Shown in pieces: positions 50,026-58,441 of a DNA stretch of 64,000 bases. Under the pieces are notes generated by a model, which was given only the letters and a program-made list of their open reading frames with translations, had not been told where the DNA came from and searched no databases. The position numbers were made by a program, and so were the translations under genes. The stretch covers positions 1 through 64,000 of the forward strand of contig CALUHH010000005.1 of assembly GCA_944320385.1 (NCBI GenBank), read 5' to 3'. This DNA is from an uncultured Atopobiaceae bacterium (lineage in GTDB: Bacteria; Actinomycetota; Coriobacteriia; Coriobacteriales; Atopobiaceae). Every line of letters begins with the position of its first letter. Position 1 is the stretch's first letter.

Positions 50026-50054
50026 ATTATGCACGCCCGCCCGACCCGATGCAA
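50026..50054 (-). promoter_or_regulatory. Promoter of the tRNA-His/Lys/Lys operon
   Basis: Read on the minus strand: -35 TTGCAT (50054-50049), a 17-bp spacer, and -10 CATAAT (50031-50026), within TAATAAT. About 30 bp upstream of the tRNA-His 5' end. Confidence 0.65.
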
Positions 50055-50172
50055 GGACTTTTTTGGGCGGAATCTGAATCTCTCCACGAGCCTGCCACGA
50101 CGCTCGATAACATCGTGAATTGTTGTCCGGCCCGCATGATATTCTGCCTACGACCAAAAGGGGTGATATTCG

Positions 50173-50973
50173 ATGCGCAACAAAAACAGTGATGAGAAGA
50201 GCCGGACCGGCGCGCGACGGGCGAGCAAGCCCGCCGCGCTTCTCGGCGCGCTTGTCGCGGCACTCATCGTCGCGGGTCTCTCGGGCGCGCTGCCGAGCAT
50301 ACAGCGTGCCCTCTCGCCCGAGCCCGAGCGACTCTCCCAGCGACAGGACGCCTACGCCTCCTGGAGCTTCGAGGAGTACCCGGAGTACTACCGCGTCGTC
50401 GGTTCGGCGGTCGTGGACGTGGAGCTGGAGCCCGGCGAGGCGCGCTACGAGGGCCTTGACTCCCTCGGGCGCACCGGCCGCGCGGTCGCGCTCGTGACCT
50501 ATGACATGATGCGCGAGGGCAGCGACCGCGAGCGCGAGGACATCCACGAGATCCATCCCTCCGGCTGGGGGCACAATCGCGAGGTGGACATAAAGATGCC
50601 CGGCGAGAAGACCTATCATGGCGCCCTGTTCAACCGCAGCCACCTGCTGGCGAAGTCGCTCGGCGGGGATGACGCCGCCTATAACCTGATCACGGGCACG
50701 CGCCCGCAAAACGTCGGCGACAACCGCGGTCAGGACGGCGGCATGGCCTACACGGAGGGCATCGCCCGCGACTGGCTGTGGGACAACCCCGACGGCACCG
50801 TCTTCTACTCCGCCACGCCCGTCTACGAGGGCGACGAGCTCCTCGCCCGCAGCGTCATCGTGGACGTGAGGTCCTCCGACGGAAAGATCGACCTCGAGGT
50901 CGAGGTCTTCAACACGGCGTACGGTTTCGACATCAACTACGCGACGGGCGAGTTCTCCGTCATAGGAGCGTGA
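50173..50973 (+). CDS. Membrane-anchored DNA/RNA non-specific endonuclease (EndA-like)
   Basis: A 266-residue beta-beta-alpha-metal nuclease. A signal anchor lies at about 21-40 (AALLGALVAALIVAGLSGAL). The catalytic region is ALFNRSHLLAKSLGGDDAAYNLITGTRPQN, where the His of NRSH replaces the DRGH His of other members and the Asn of TRPQN fits the metal-binding Asn. In Streptococcus EndA degrades one strand during DNA uptake; here a role in competence or scavenging extracellular DNA is inferred. GGGG lies upstream of the ATG. Confidence 0.85.
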   Translation: MRNKNSDEKSRTGARRASKPAALLGALVAALIVAGLSGALPSIQRALSPEPERLSQRQDAYASWSFEEYPEYYRVVGSAVVDVELEPGEARYEGLDSLGRTGRAVALVTYDMMREGSDREREDIHEIHPSGWGHNREVDIKMPGEKTYHGALFNRSHLLAKSLGGDDAAYNLITGTRPQNVGDNRGQDGGMAYTEGIARDWLWDNPDGTVFYSATPVYEGDELLARSVIVDVRSSDGKIDLEVEVFNTAYGFDINYATGEFSVIGA

Positions 50974-50979
50974 TGCAGC

Positions 50980-51567
50980 ATGGCCGAGAAGAACAAGGGG
51001 CTCGAGGTGGTGAGCCGCGCGCTCGAGCTCGACCCCGCGCTCGTCGAGCGCGTCGTCGGCACCAGCCACGAGTGGGAGGGGAAGATCTTCTCCGTCGAGC
51101 ACCTCAGGGTCGAGCTCTCCGACGGGAGCCTCGACTGGCGCGAGATCGTGCGCCACAACGGCGGCGCGGGCGTGATTGCCGTCGTGGACGGCCGCGTGTG
51201 CCTGGTGCGCCAGTACCGCGTCGCCCTGGGGTGCATGACGCTCGAGATCCCCGCCGGCAAGGTCGACCCCTCCGAGCCGCGCGACGTCTGCGCCGCCCGC
51301 GAGCTCACCGAGGAGACGGGACTTGTCGCCGAGCGTCTAGAGCTGCTCACCGAGTCCTACGGCGCGCCCGGCTTCACCAACGAGCACACCTCGGTCTACT
51401 TTGCCCACGGCGTGACGCAGGGCGAGGCCCACCTTGATGACGGCGAGTTTCTCAACGTTGTCTGGGTGCCGGTGGAGACCGCGGTCGAGGCCATTCGCCG
51501 CGGGCTCATACAGGACGCCAAGACCGTCGAGGGCATTCTCGCGGCCAAGGCCTTTGGTATGCTCTAA
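50980..51567 (+). CDS. Nudix hydrolase, ADP-ribose pyrophosphatase type
   Basis: A 195-residue enzyme that probably cleaves ADP-ribose to AMP and ribose 5-phosphate. The Nudix box is GKVDPSEPRDVCAARELTEETGL (residues about 96-118), preceded by LEIPAG typical of ADP-ribose hydrolases. It starts 6 bp after the nuclease stop, with GGAG upstream, so it is probably co-transcribed with it. The 10-mer motif encodes residues 2-5 (AEKN). Confidence 0.92.
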   Translation: MAEKNKGLEVVSRALELDPALVERVVGTSHEWEGKIFSVEHLRVELSDGSLDWREIVRHNGGAGVIAVVDGRVCLVRQYRVALGCMTLEIPAGKVDPSEPRDVCAARELTEETGLVAERLELLTESYGAPGFTNEHTSVYFAHGVTQGEAHLDDGEFLNVVWVPVETAVEAIRRGLIQDAKTVEGILAAKAFGML

Positions 51568-51588
51568 AATGCTTACCGCACGTCTGCC

Positions 51589-51665
51589 GCGCCCTTAGCT
51601 CAGTTGGATAGAGCAGGAGACTTCTAATCTCAAGGTCGGGGGTTCGAATCCCTCAGGGCGCACCA
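51589..51665 (+). tRNA. tRNA-Arg (anticodon UCU)
   Basis: Acceptor GCGCCCT/AGGGCGC, anticodon loop CTTCTAA (UCU), T arm GGTTCGAATCC, and encoded CCA at 51663-51665. It stands alone 21 bp after the Nudix gene. Confidence 0.95.
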
Positions 51666-51817
51666 GGGGACAAGCGGGCCGGGCGCCGGCAGCTCGGCGT
51701 TCGGCCCGATTTGCGCCTCTGACCGTTGCGGCGTGCGCGCTCGCGTATTTCTACGCGCAGCGCTGGTGTCATGCGGCATACTTTACAGGTGTTCTCGCCC
51801 GTTGGAAGGAGCGCGCG

Positions 51818-52822
51818 TTGATTTACACAATGACGTTGAACCCCGCCCTCGACTATGTCATGCACCCCCTGACCCTGGACATGGGATTCACCAACCGCTC
51901 TTCCAACGAGGAGCTCCACTGTGGCGGCAACGGCATCAACATCGCCACGATCCTCAACGAGCTCGAGACCCCCAGCATCGCCATGGGCATCGCTGCGGGC
52001 TTCACGGGCGACTACCTCCTCCGCCGCCTGCAGGAGAAGGGCATCGCGAGCAACTTCGTCCTTCTCGACCGCGGCTACACCCGCATCAACGTCAAGCTCA
52101 ACGGCATCGTCATGACGATGGTCAACGGCATGGGCCCCAAGATCCCCGAGAAGAAGGTCGACGAGCTCCTCCAGCGCATGGACGTCGTCGGCGCCGGTGA
52201 CACGCTCGTCCTCACGGGCTCCATCCCCAACACCCTCCCCGAGGACATGTACTCCCAGATCATGCGCCGCCTGGGCGGCCGCGGCATCCAGTTCGTCGTG
52301 GACGCCCCGGGTCAGCTGCTCATGGAGGCCCTCGAGATGCACCCGTTCCTCATCAAGCCCAACAACCACGAGGTCGGCCGCATCTACGGCGTCAACATCG
52401 AGGAGCCCGAGGAGTGCATGCCCTACGCGCACAAGCTCCAGGAGGCTGGCGCGCGCAACGTCATCATCTCCTGCGGCGGTCACGGCTCGCTGCTGCTCGA
52501 CGAGAACGGCGCCGAGCACATCGTCCCGACCGCCCGCATCAAGCTCGTCAACGCGACGGGCGCCGGCGACTCCATGGTCGGAGGCTTCCTCTCCCAGGTC
52601 ACGCATGGCGTCGACTACGAGACGGCTCTCATCTTCGCGTCCGCCTGCGGCACCGCGACGGCGGCGAGCAAGGGCATCGCAAAGCGCTCGACCATCGACC
52701 GCGTGGTCACCGCGCTCTACAAGAAGATGGGTCGAGCCATCCCCGGCACCATCGCGCGCGACATCCAGGCCAACAAGGACCGCGAGGCTGCCGCCGAGGC
52801 CGCTGCCGCGGCCGAGAACTAG
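51818..52822 (+). CDS. fruK: 1-phosphofructokinase (PfkB family)
   Basis: A 334-residue ribokinase-fold sugar kinase. The MIYTMTLNPALDYVM start is typical of 1-phosphofructokinase/tagatose-6-phosphate kinase. Other motifs: GGNGINIATIL, IKPNNHEVG, and the catalytic NATGAGDSMVGGF. An Ala/Glu-rich tail ends the protein. TTG start with AAGGAG upstream. ptsI follows directly, but no fructose permease (fruA) or HPr gene is here, so the sugar is not proved. Confidence 0.85.
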   Translation: MIYTMTLNPALDYVMHPLTLDMGFTNRSSNEELHCGGNGINIATILNELETPSIAMGIAAGFTGDYLLRRLQEKGIASNFVLLDRGYTRINVKLNGIVMTMVNGMGPKIPEKKVDELLQRMDVVGAGDTLVLTGSIPNTLPEDMYSQIMRRLGGRGIQFVVDAPGQLLMEALEMHPFLIKPNNHEVGRIYGVNIEEPEECMPYAHKLQEAGARNVIISCGGHGSLLLDENGAEHIVPTARIKLVNATGAGDSMVGGFLSQVTHGVDYETALIFASACGTATAASKGIAKRSTIDRVVTALYKKMGRAIPGTIARDIQANKDREAAAEAAAAAEN

Positions 52823-52915
52823 CGCCTGGCCCGCTTGGGTTTCTCGTCTCGGCCGTGCCGGGGCGTGGACGTTGTTGGGATACGGCCGCCTGGCGGCCAG
52901 AAGGTAGGGGGTAAC

Positions 52916-54619
52916 ATGTACGAGGGAGTCAACGCATCTGACGGCATCGGCATTGGCGTCGCGCGCGTCGCCGTCGAGCCCGACCTGAGCTTCACGCCGC
53001 ACAAGCCCGACGATGCCGGTGACGAGAAGCAGCGCTACGCCGCCGCCGTCGCCAAGTTCATCGAGCAGACCAACGCCCAGATCGAGCGCATGACGCAGAC
53101 CGTGGGCGAGGAGGCCGCCGCCATCATGGGCGCCCACATCGAGTTCGCCGAGGACGAGGGCATCCAGGAGATGGTCAACGGGTCGATCGATTCCGGCATG
53201 TGCGCCGAGCAGGCCGTCTCCGAGGCCTATGACATGTACTACAACATGTTCTCCAACATGGAGGACGAGCTGTTCCGCGAGCGCGCCGCCGACGTCGCCG
53301 ACGTCAAGACCGGCCTCCTCGCCGACCTGCTGGGCAAGGAGCTCGTCGACCTCTCCGCGCTGCCCGAGAACTCCGTCGTCGTCGTGCACGAGCTCACGCC
53401 GTCCATGACCGCGGACATCGACAAGGACAACGTCGCCGCCATCGTGACCGAGACCGGCGGCCGCACGTCCCACTCCGCCATCATCGCGCGCGCCCTGGAG
53501 ATCCCCGCGGTCCTCTCCGTCGCGGACTGCACCAAGAACATCAAGAGCGGCGACATGGTCATCGTCGACGGCTCCCGCGGTCGCGTCATCGCCAACCCGG
53601 CGGACAACGACCTCGCGCACTATCGCGCCAAGGCGAAGCAGTTCGCCGAGGAGAAGCAGGCTCTCGAGGCCTACCGCGGCAAGCCCACGGTCACGGGCGA
53701 CGGCGACAAGGTTCTTCTCGTCGCCAACATCGGCAACCCGGACGACGCCAACGTCGCGTCCGAGCACGACTGCGAGGGCGTGGGACTGTTCCGCTCCGAG
53801 TTCCTGTTCATGGACGCCAAGGAGCTCCCGTCCGAGGACGAGCAGTTCGCCGCTTACCAGAAGGTCGCGCTGCGCATGAAGGACCAGCCGGTCATCATCC
53901 GCACGCTCGACGTGGGCGGCGACAAGGAGATCCCGTACATGAACCTCCAGAAGGAGGAGAACCCCTTCATGGGGTACCGTGCGGTCCGCTACTGCCTCAA
54001 CAACCCCGACCAGTACAAGGTCCAGCTCACGGCGCTGCTGCGCGCCTCCGCCTTTGGCGACATCAAGATCATGGTGCCGCTCGTGACCAACATCGACGAG
54101 ATTCGCCAGGTCAAGGCGCTCGTGGACGAGTGCAAGGCCGATCTCGACGCCCGTGGCGTCTCCTATAACAAGGAGATTGAGATCGGCACCATGATCGAGA
54201 CGCCCGCCGCGTCCCTGATCGCCGACGACCTCGCCGCCGAGTGCGACTTCTTCTCCATCGGCACCAACGACCTCATCGGCTACACCATGTGCGCCGACCG
54301 CGGCAACGACAAGGTCGGCTACCTCTACGACGTCTACCAGCCCGCCGTCCTGCGCTCTCTCAAGCGCATCATCGAGGAGGGCAACAAGGCCGGCATCATG
54401 GTCGGCATGTGCGGCGAGGCCGCGGCCGACCCGCTGCTGATCCCGGTGCTCATCTCCTTTGGCCTGGGCGAGTTCTCCGTGTCCGCCCCGTCGATCCTGC
54501 GCACGCGGCGCATCATCTCCGAGTGGACCAAGGCGGAGGCCGACGCCCTCACCGAGAAGGTCATGAGGCTCAAGACCGCCGCCGAGGTCAAGGCCATGCT
54601 CCAGGCCGCCGCCCGCTAG
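52916..54619 (+). CDS. ptsI: Phosphoenolpyruvate--protein phosphotransferase (PTS enzyme I)
   Basis: A 567-residue enzyme I, first component of the sugar phosphotransferase system. The phosphorylated His lies in GGRTSHSAIIAR; the PEP-binding site signatures are DVGGDKEIPYMNL, GYRAVRYCL, MVPLVTN and the active-site Cys in MVGMCGEAAAD. ATG at 52916 has AGGTAGGGGG upstream; a hairpin (GGCCGCC/GGCGGCC) lies just before. HPr is not next to it. The stop abuts a REP-like palindrome. Confidence 0.95.
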   Translation: MYEGVNASDGIGIGVARVAVEPDLSFTPHKPDDAGDEKQRYAAAVAKFIEQTNAQIERMTQTVGEEAAAIMGAHIEFAEDEGIQEMVNGSIDSGMCAEQAVSEAYDMYYNMFSNMEDELFRERAADVADVKTGLLADLLGKELVDLSALPENSVVVVHELTPSMTADIDKDNVAAIVTETGGRTSHSAIIARALEIPAVLSVADCTKNIKSGDMVIVDGSRGRVIANPADNDLAHYRAKAKQFAEEKQALEAYRGKPTVTGDGDKVLLVANIGNPDDANVASEHDCEGVGLFRSEFLFMDAKELPSEDEQFAAYQKVALRMKDQPVIIRTLDVGGDKEIPYMNLQKEENPFMGYRAVRYCLNNPDQYKVQLTALLRASAFGDIKIMVPLVTNIDEIRQVKALVDECKADLDARGVSYNKEIEIGTMIETPAASLIADDLAAECDFFSIGTNDLIGYTMCADRGNDKVGYLYDVYQPAVLRSLKRIIEEGNKAGIMVGMCGEAAADPLLIPVLISFGLGEFSVSAPSILRTRRIISEWTKAEADALTEKVMRLKTAAEVKAMLQAAAR

Positions 54620-54650
54620 CTGTCAATTGGGGACAGTCCCCAAATTACAG
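54620..54650. repeat. REP-like palindrome, left flank of the RAYT gene
   Basis: CTGTCAATTGGGGACAGTCCCCAAATTACAG starts 1 bp after the ptsI stop codon and lies 100 bp upstream of the transposase gene. Matches the palindrome at 55499 that ends the same gene. Confidence 0.88.
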
Positions 54651-54752
54651 AAAACTTTGATGCCGCTCGCCGAACCGTTGGCGGGCGGCATCTTCATTTT
54701 GCCGCGCGTTGGGTATGAATCGCCCCACTCAAATTGTTAGGGGGGTACGCAT

Positions 54753-55505
54753 ATGCCAAGAGGGCCGAGGGTGCAGTCTGATTCGGGGTACTATCACGTC
54801 ATTTTGCAGGGCGCGGGCAAGCAGGTGATATTCGAGGACGATGAGGACAGGAGGACTTTTCTGCGCCTCTTGGGCCTCTCCTCTGAGCGCGCGGGGGCAA
54901 AGGTGCTGTCCTACTGCCTCATGAGCAACCATGTCCATCTCTTGATTGACGACCCGGTCAATGGCCTGAGCTCGCTCATGCACTGGCTCACTTCGACGTA
55001 TGCACGCCATTTCAACGAGCGTTGGGACCATGTGGGCCACGTCTTCCGCTCGAGGTTCTCGAGCATACCCATTGAGTCAGATGACCAGCTACTGAACGTC
55101 GTCAGGTACATCCACAGAAATCCCGTCAAGGCGCATCTCGCAGCGGCCGCTGACTATCGCTGGAGCAGCTACCACGAGTTCACTGACGGCGGTGAGATCT
55201 GTCACACCCAAGATCTTCTCGACCTGCTGGGCGGCGCAGACGGATTTCGTTCGCTGGTCGACGAAGAGGAAGGCGCTCCCTATTTCCCCCGTATCACCAA
55301 GAGAGTGCCTGATGACGATGCCGCTGACGCCGCGAAGGCGGCGCTGTGGCCCGTCCGCGCCAACGATCTCAAGGGACTTTCTCCAGACGTGCGCGCCCAA
55401 CATGTCCGATCTCTTCGCGATGCCGGGCTTTCGATTAAGCAGATGGTGAGGCTGACGGGACTAGGGCGCTATGCAATCGAGAAGGACCTGCATGACGTCT
55501 GTTAA
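54753..55505 (+). CDS. REP-associated tyrosine transposase (RAYT)
   Basis: A 250-residue single-copy HUH nuclease of the IS200/Y1 transposase group. N-terminus GYYHVILQGAGKQVIFEDDEDRRTFL, the HUH motif His60-Val-His62 (SNHVHLLID), and the catalytic Tyr119 in VVRYIHRNPVKA. The last 60 residues form a helix-turn-helix (GLSIKQMVRLTGLGRYAIEKDL). A GGGACWGTCCC palindrome lies on each side and the downstream one supplies the TAA stop. RAYTs act on such palindromes in other bacteria; it is not a classical IS, as no left/right ends are seen. Confidence 0.92.
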   Translation: MPRGPRVQSDSGYYHVILQGAGKQVIFEDDEDRRTFLRLLGLSSERAGAKVLSYCLMSNHVHLLIDDPVNGLSSLMHWLTSTYARHFNERWDHVGHVFRSRFSSIPIESDDQLLNVVRYIHRNPVKAHLAAAADYRWSSYHEFTDGGEICHTQDLLDLLGGADGFRSLVDEEEGAPYFPRITKRVPDDDAADAAKAALWPVRANDLKGLSPDVRAQHVRSLRDAGLSIKQMVRLTGLGRYAIEKDLHDVC

Positions 55506-55529
55506 TTGGGGACTGTCCCCAATTAACAG
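55499..55529. repeat. REP-like palindrome supplying stops to two convergent genes
   Basis: CTGTTAATTGGGGACTGTCC followed by its inverse is a perfect palindrome except for the central base. Its left TTAA gives the TAA stop of the RAYT gene (55503-55505) and its right TTAA gives the TAA stop of the convergent kinase gene (55525-55523). Confidence 0.92.
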
Positions 55530-56446
55530 ACGACGCGGAGGGCGCGGGGGATGACGTCGATCTCGAAGCGCGTGCCCGTGAGCTGCTCGCCGTCGACCTG
55601 GCAGGGCGGCTCGTTTGCAAAGTCGACGGAGGCGTGGCGGAAGCGGCGCAGCCGAACGACGCTTGACCTCGCGTGTCGTCCCGAGCGCGCCAGCCCAAAG
55701 AGCGCCAGCAGATGGGGAATCAGCGGCTTGCGCACGTTGTAGCAGACGTCGAGGAGGCCGTCGCAGGGATCGGCGTCGGGGCACACGAGGAAGCCCCCGC
55801 CGTAGCTCGGCCCCACCTGCACGGCAAAGATGAGCGTCGAGAGCTCGACGGGCTCGTCGTCGTCAAAGCGCGCGACGCACGGGAATCCGCCGTGCGCCCG
55901 CGAGAGCACCTTGAGGCCCGAGGTGACGAAGAGGGCCTCACCCTCTTGGGACGTGTCGGCAGCGCGGCGCGTGGTCGTGTCGATCGCTATCGCCGCATCG
56001 AGGCCAAAGGAGAGTGTCTCCATGAAGTGGACGCCGTTGACGCGGCCGACCTCCATCTCGCGAACCCGACCGCGAACAAGCCGCGCGAACGCGCCCTCGA
56101 CGTCGTTTCTGGGCATGTCGATCGTGCGCGCAAAGTCGTTGCCGGAGCCGAGCGGGATGACGCCGAGCTGCGGCCGAGAAGGCTCCGGCAGCTCCATGAG
56201 GCCGTTCACGACCTCGTGGATGACGCCGTCGCCACCGAGCGCGAGCACCGTGTCAAAGCCCGTGGCATCGGCGGCGATCCCGACGGCGTCGCCGGGGCCC
56301 TCGGTGAGGCGCACCTCGTAGCCGCGCGTCGCGGAGGAGTAGCTTCCCAGAAAGCGCCGGGCAAAGTCGGCGCCGGCAGCACCCTTGCCGCTGTGGGCAG
56401 CGGGGTTGGCAATCAAGAGCGTGCGTCCGAGCGGCGAGTCGGCCAT
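55523..56446 (-). CDS. Diacylglycerol kinase-family lipid kinase
   Basis: A 307-residue enzyme of the DAGK/YegS/LCB5 type. Motifs: LLIANPAAHSGKG at the start, the nucleotide loop ALGGDGVIHEVVNG, GVIPLGSGNDFAR and the C-terminal VDGEQL. It phosphorylates a membrane lipid, probably diacylglycerol, recycling it to phosphatidate. Ends within the shared palindrome. Divergent from nothing; it starts beside an inverse 10-mer motif (56464). Confidence 0.9.
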   Translation of the reverse strand: MADSPLGRTLLIANPAAHSGKGAAGADFARRFLGSYSSATRGYEVRLTEGPGDAVGIAADATGFDTVLALGGDGVIHEVVNGLMELPEPSRPQLGVIPLGSGNDFARTIDMPRNDVEGAFARLVRGRVREMEVGRVNGVHFMETLSFGLDAAIAIDTTTRRAADTSQEGEALFVTSGLKVLSRAHGGFPCVARFDDDEPVELSTLIFAVQVGPSYGGGFLVCPDADPCDGLLDVCYNVRKPLIPHLLALFGLARSGRHARSSVVRLRRFRHASVDFANEPPCQVDGEQLTGTRFEIDVIPRALRVVC

Positions 56447-56508
56447 GCGTCACCCTTCTCGAGGTCCTTCTCGCCTCGATTGTACGACACGCGGCGACGC
56501 GCCTGACG

Positions 56509-56964
56509 CTACGGCGCGATGCCGTCAACCGGTCCGAGATAAACCTTGTTGTCCGCCAGAAGAAGCGGATAGCCCACAACGGGGAGCAGGACGAGCGCGA
56601 CCGCGTAGCCCGGTCCGGCCCCGAAGGCGCGCGCCAGGCGCTCGCTCACCGCAAGCTGCGTCACGACCCAGAGCACAAGGATGAGCACAGCTATGACCTG
56701 CATCTCAAAGTATCGTCCCAGGCCGAGAAGAACGGAGAGGATCTGCGCCGCACTCGCCAAAGAGGCAACCGTGCCCAGCAGCCGGCTCCCGGAAGCTCTC
56801 TTGCACACCTCCCAGGTCGAGAAGACCGGGATGATCGCAGCCCAGCGCCTCCCGCCCATCCTTGCGAGGGCCGCCCATCTGCCAGCAACGGTGCTGAGCA
56901 TGAGAATGACGACAGCGGGAAACCACAGCGTCATGAGGGAGTTAGAGAGGAACAGGTCTTCCAC
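56509..56964 (-). CDS. DUF5684-like membrane protein
   Basis: A 151-residue protein with four helices (about 12-28, 40-50, 60-78, 88-108, 118-138, some short). The GGRRWAAIIPVFSTWEVCKRASG segment followed by a long hydrophobic stretch, LARAFGAGPGYAVALVLLPVVGYPLL and a C-terminal YLGP resemble the DUF5684/signal-peptidase-linked membrane proteins. Function unknown. Confidence 0.65.
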   Translation of the reverse strand: MEDLFLSNSLMTLWFPAVVILMLSTVAGRWAALARMGGRRWAAIIPVFSTWEVCKRASGSRLLGTVASLASAAQILSVLLGLGRYFEMQVIAVLILVLWVVTQLAVSERLARAFGAGPGYAVALVLLPVVGYPLLLADNKVYLGPVDGIAP

Positions 56965-57046
56965 GATGACCCCCTTCCCGAGGTTATGGTAAGCCTACCC
57001 GCCCATGGCGCGTCTAATCACCCGCAGAAGGGATTCGGCGACCGGT

Positions 57047-57093
57047 CTGTTAATTGGGGACTGTCCCCAATTAACAGATTGCCCGGCGGGCGG
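57047..57093. repeat. REP-like palindrome with GC-rich tail, second copy
   Basis: The same palindrome (with ACT in the centre) plus the 16-bp tail ATTGCCCGGCGGGCGG seen at 49658-49704. It lies 28 bp upstream of the tRNA-Pro gene, so it may overlap its promoter. Confidence 0.85.
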
Positions 57094-57120
57094 AGCTCGC
57101 CTATACTTGTCTCTTGCGAC

Positions 57121-57197
57121 CGGGGCGTGGCGCAGCTTGGTAGCGCATCTGCTTTGGGAGCAGAGGGTCGCTGGTTCGAATCCAGTCGCCCCGACCA
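57121..57197 (+). tRNA. tRNA-Pro (anticodon UGG)
   Basis: Acceptor CGGGGCG/CGCCCCG, anticodon stem TCTGC/GCAGA with loop TTTGGGA (UGG), T arm GGTTCGAATCC and encoded CCA. Confidence 0.95.
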
Positions 57198-57202
57198 CGC
57201 AC

Positions 57203-57276
<74 letters not shown>

Positions 57277-57284
57277 TGACAGAC

Positions 57285-57315
57285 AAGGCCCGGGCCGCGT
57301 GCCCGGGCCTTTTTT
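57285..57315 (+). terminator. Rho-independent terminator of the tRNA-Pro/Gly operon
   Basis: AAGGCCCGGGC (57285-57295) pairs with GCCCGGGCCTT (57301-57311), loop CGCGT, followed by TTTT. Strong terminator. Confidence 0.92.
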
Positions 57316-57400
57316 GGTAATGCGGAGGAGCGCTCCCCCGCCCGCGCCCGAAGCCGCTTGCGCTATCCTTGTCTCGTCTTCCAAAGGAGGTAGCACCCAA

Positions 57401-58441
57401 GTGGAGAAGAACGACAGCCCCCTGCAGCACCCCTCGATCTCTGTCGTGGTGCCCTGCTATAACGAGGAGGAGAGCCTCCCCATCTTTGCCCGCGAGCTCG
57501 CCCGCGTGACCGCGGAGCTCATGGCACTGCCGACGCCGCCCCGTTCGCTTGAGCTCATCCTCGTGGACGACGGGTCAACTGACCGCACCCTCGAGGTCAT
57601 CCACGGGCTCGCGGAGCGCGACGACCTCCCCTACCAGGTCCGCTGGACCTCGTTCTCGCGCAACTTCGGCAAGGAGTCCGGCCTCTACGCCGGTCTCGAG
57701 GCGGCGCGCGGCGACCTCGTCGCCACGATGGACGCGGACATGCAGGACCCGCCCGCGCTGCTCCCCCAGATGTACTCCGACCTCCTCACGGGCGCATGGG
57801 ACTCCATCGCGACGCGCCGCGTCGACCGCGCGGGCGAGCCGCCGATCCGCTCGGCGTTCGCGCGGCTCTTCTACCGCATCATCAACAAGATCTCCGACGC
57901 CGACATCGTCGACGGCGCGCGCGACTTCCGCCTCATGACCCGGCCCGTCGTCGACGCCGTGCTCGCCATGGCCGAGCGCAACCGCTTCACAAAGGGCATC
58001 TACGGCTGGGTCGGCTTCAGGACCAAGTGGCTCCCGTACGAGAACGTCGACCGCGCGGCCGGCGAGACCAAGTGGAGCTTCTTCAAGCTCGCGCTGTACG
58101 CGCTCGACGGCGTCGCCGCGTTCTCGACCATGCCGCTCGCCATCGCCTCGGTTCTCGGCGGCCTGTTCTGCATCATCGCCCTGGTCATGGCGATCGTGGT
58201 CGTCGTCCGCGCGATCATGTTCGGCGACCCCGTCGCCGGTTGGCCGTCGCTGATGACCGCGCTCCTCCTGGTGGGCGGCGCACAGCTGCTGTGCCTCGGC
58301 GTCATCGGCCAGTACCTCGCCAAGGCCTACGTCGAGACCAAGCATCGCCCCATCTACCTCGCGCGCGAGCGCGGCGAGGGCCCCCTTCCCCAAACGGGCG
58401 CGAAGGGCGCGACCCCGGCCGAGAAGGACGTGCGCTCGTGA
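57401..58441 (+). CDS. Family 2 glycosyltransferase (polyprenyl-phosphate sugar synthase, GtrB/CsbB-like)
   Basis: A 346-residue membrane enzyme that should load a sugar from a nucleotide donor onto undecaprenyl phosphate. The GT-A domain contains SVVVPCYNEEESL, LVDDGSTD and DADMQDPP; two C-terminal helices (about 235-262, 275-300) hold it in the membrane. GTG start with AAAGGAGG 10 nt upstream. Its stop overlaps the next start (GTGA). First step of the downstream cassette. Confidence 0.93.
   Translation: MEKNDSPLQHPSISVVVPCYNEEESLPIFARELARVTAELMALPTPPRSLELILVDDGSTDRTLEVIHGLAERDDLPYQVRWTSFSRNFGKESGLYAGLEAARGDLVATMDADMQDPPALLPQMYSDLLTGAWDSIATRRVDRAGEPPIRSAFARLFYRIINKISDADIVDGARDFRLMTRPVVDAVLAMAERNRFTKGIYGWVGFRTKWLPYENVDRAAGETKWSFFKLALYALDGVAAFSTMPLAIASVLGGLFCIIALVMAIVVVVRAIMFGDPVAGWPSLMTALLLVGGAQLLCLGVIGQYLAKAYVETKHRPIYLARERGEGPLPQTGAKGATPAEKDVRS

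Noticed and set aside
54620-55529. Insertion sequence of the IS200/IS605 type
   Set aside because: The transposase has RAYT features (single gene, C-terminal helix-turn-helix, flanking palindromes) and no defined element ends or accessory tnpB.
57796-58437. N-terminal extension of the YfhO frame
   Set aside because: It overlaps the GT2 gene fully; the GTG overlapping the GT2 stop is the better start.
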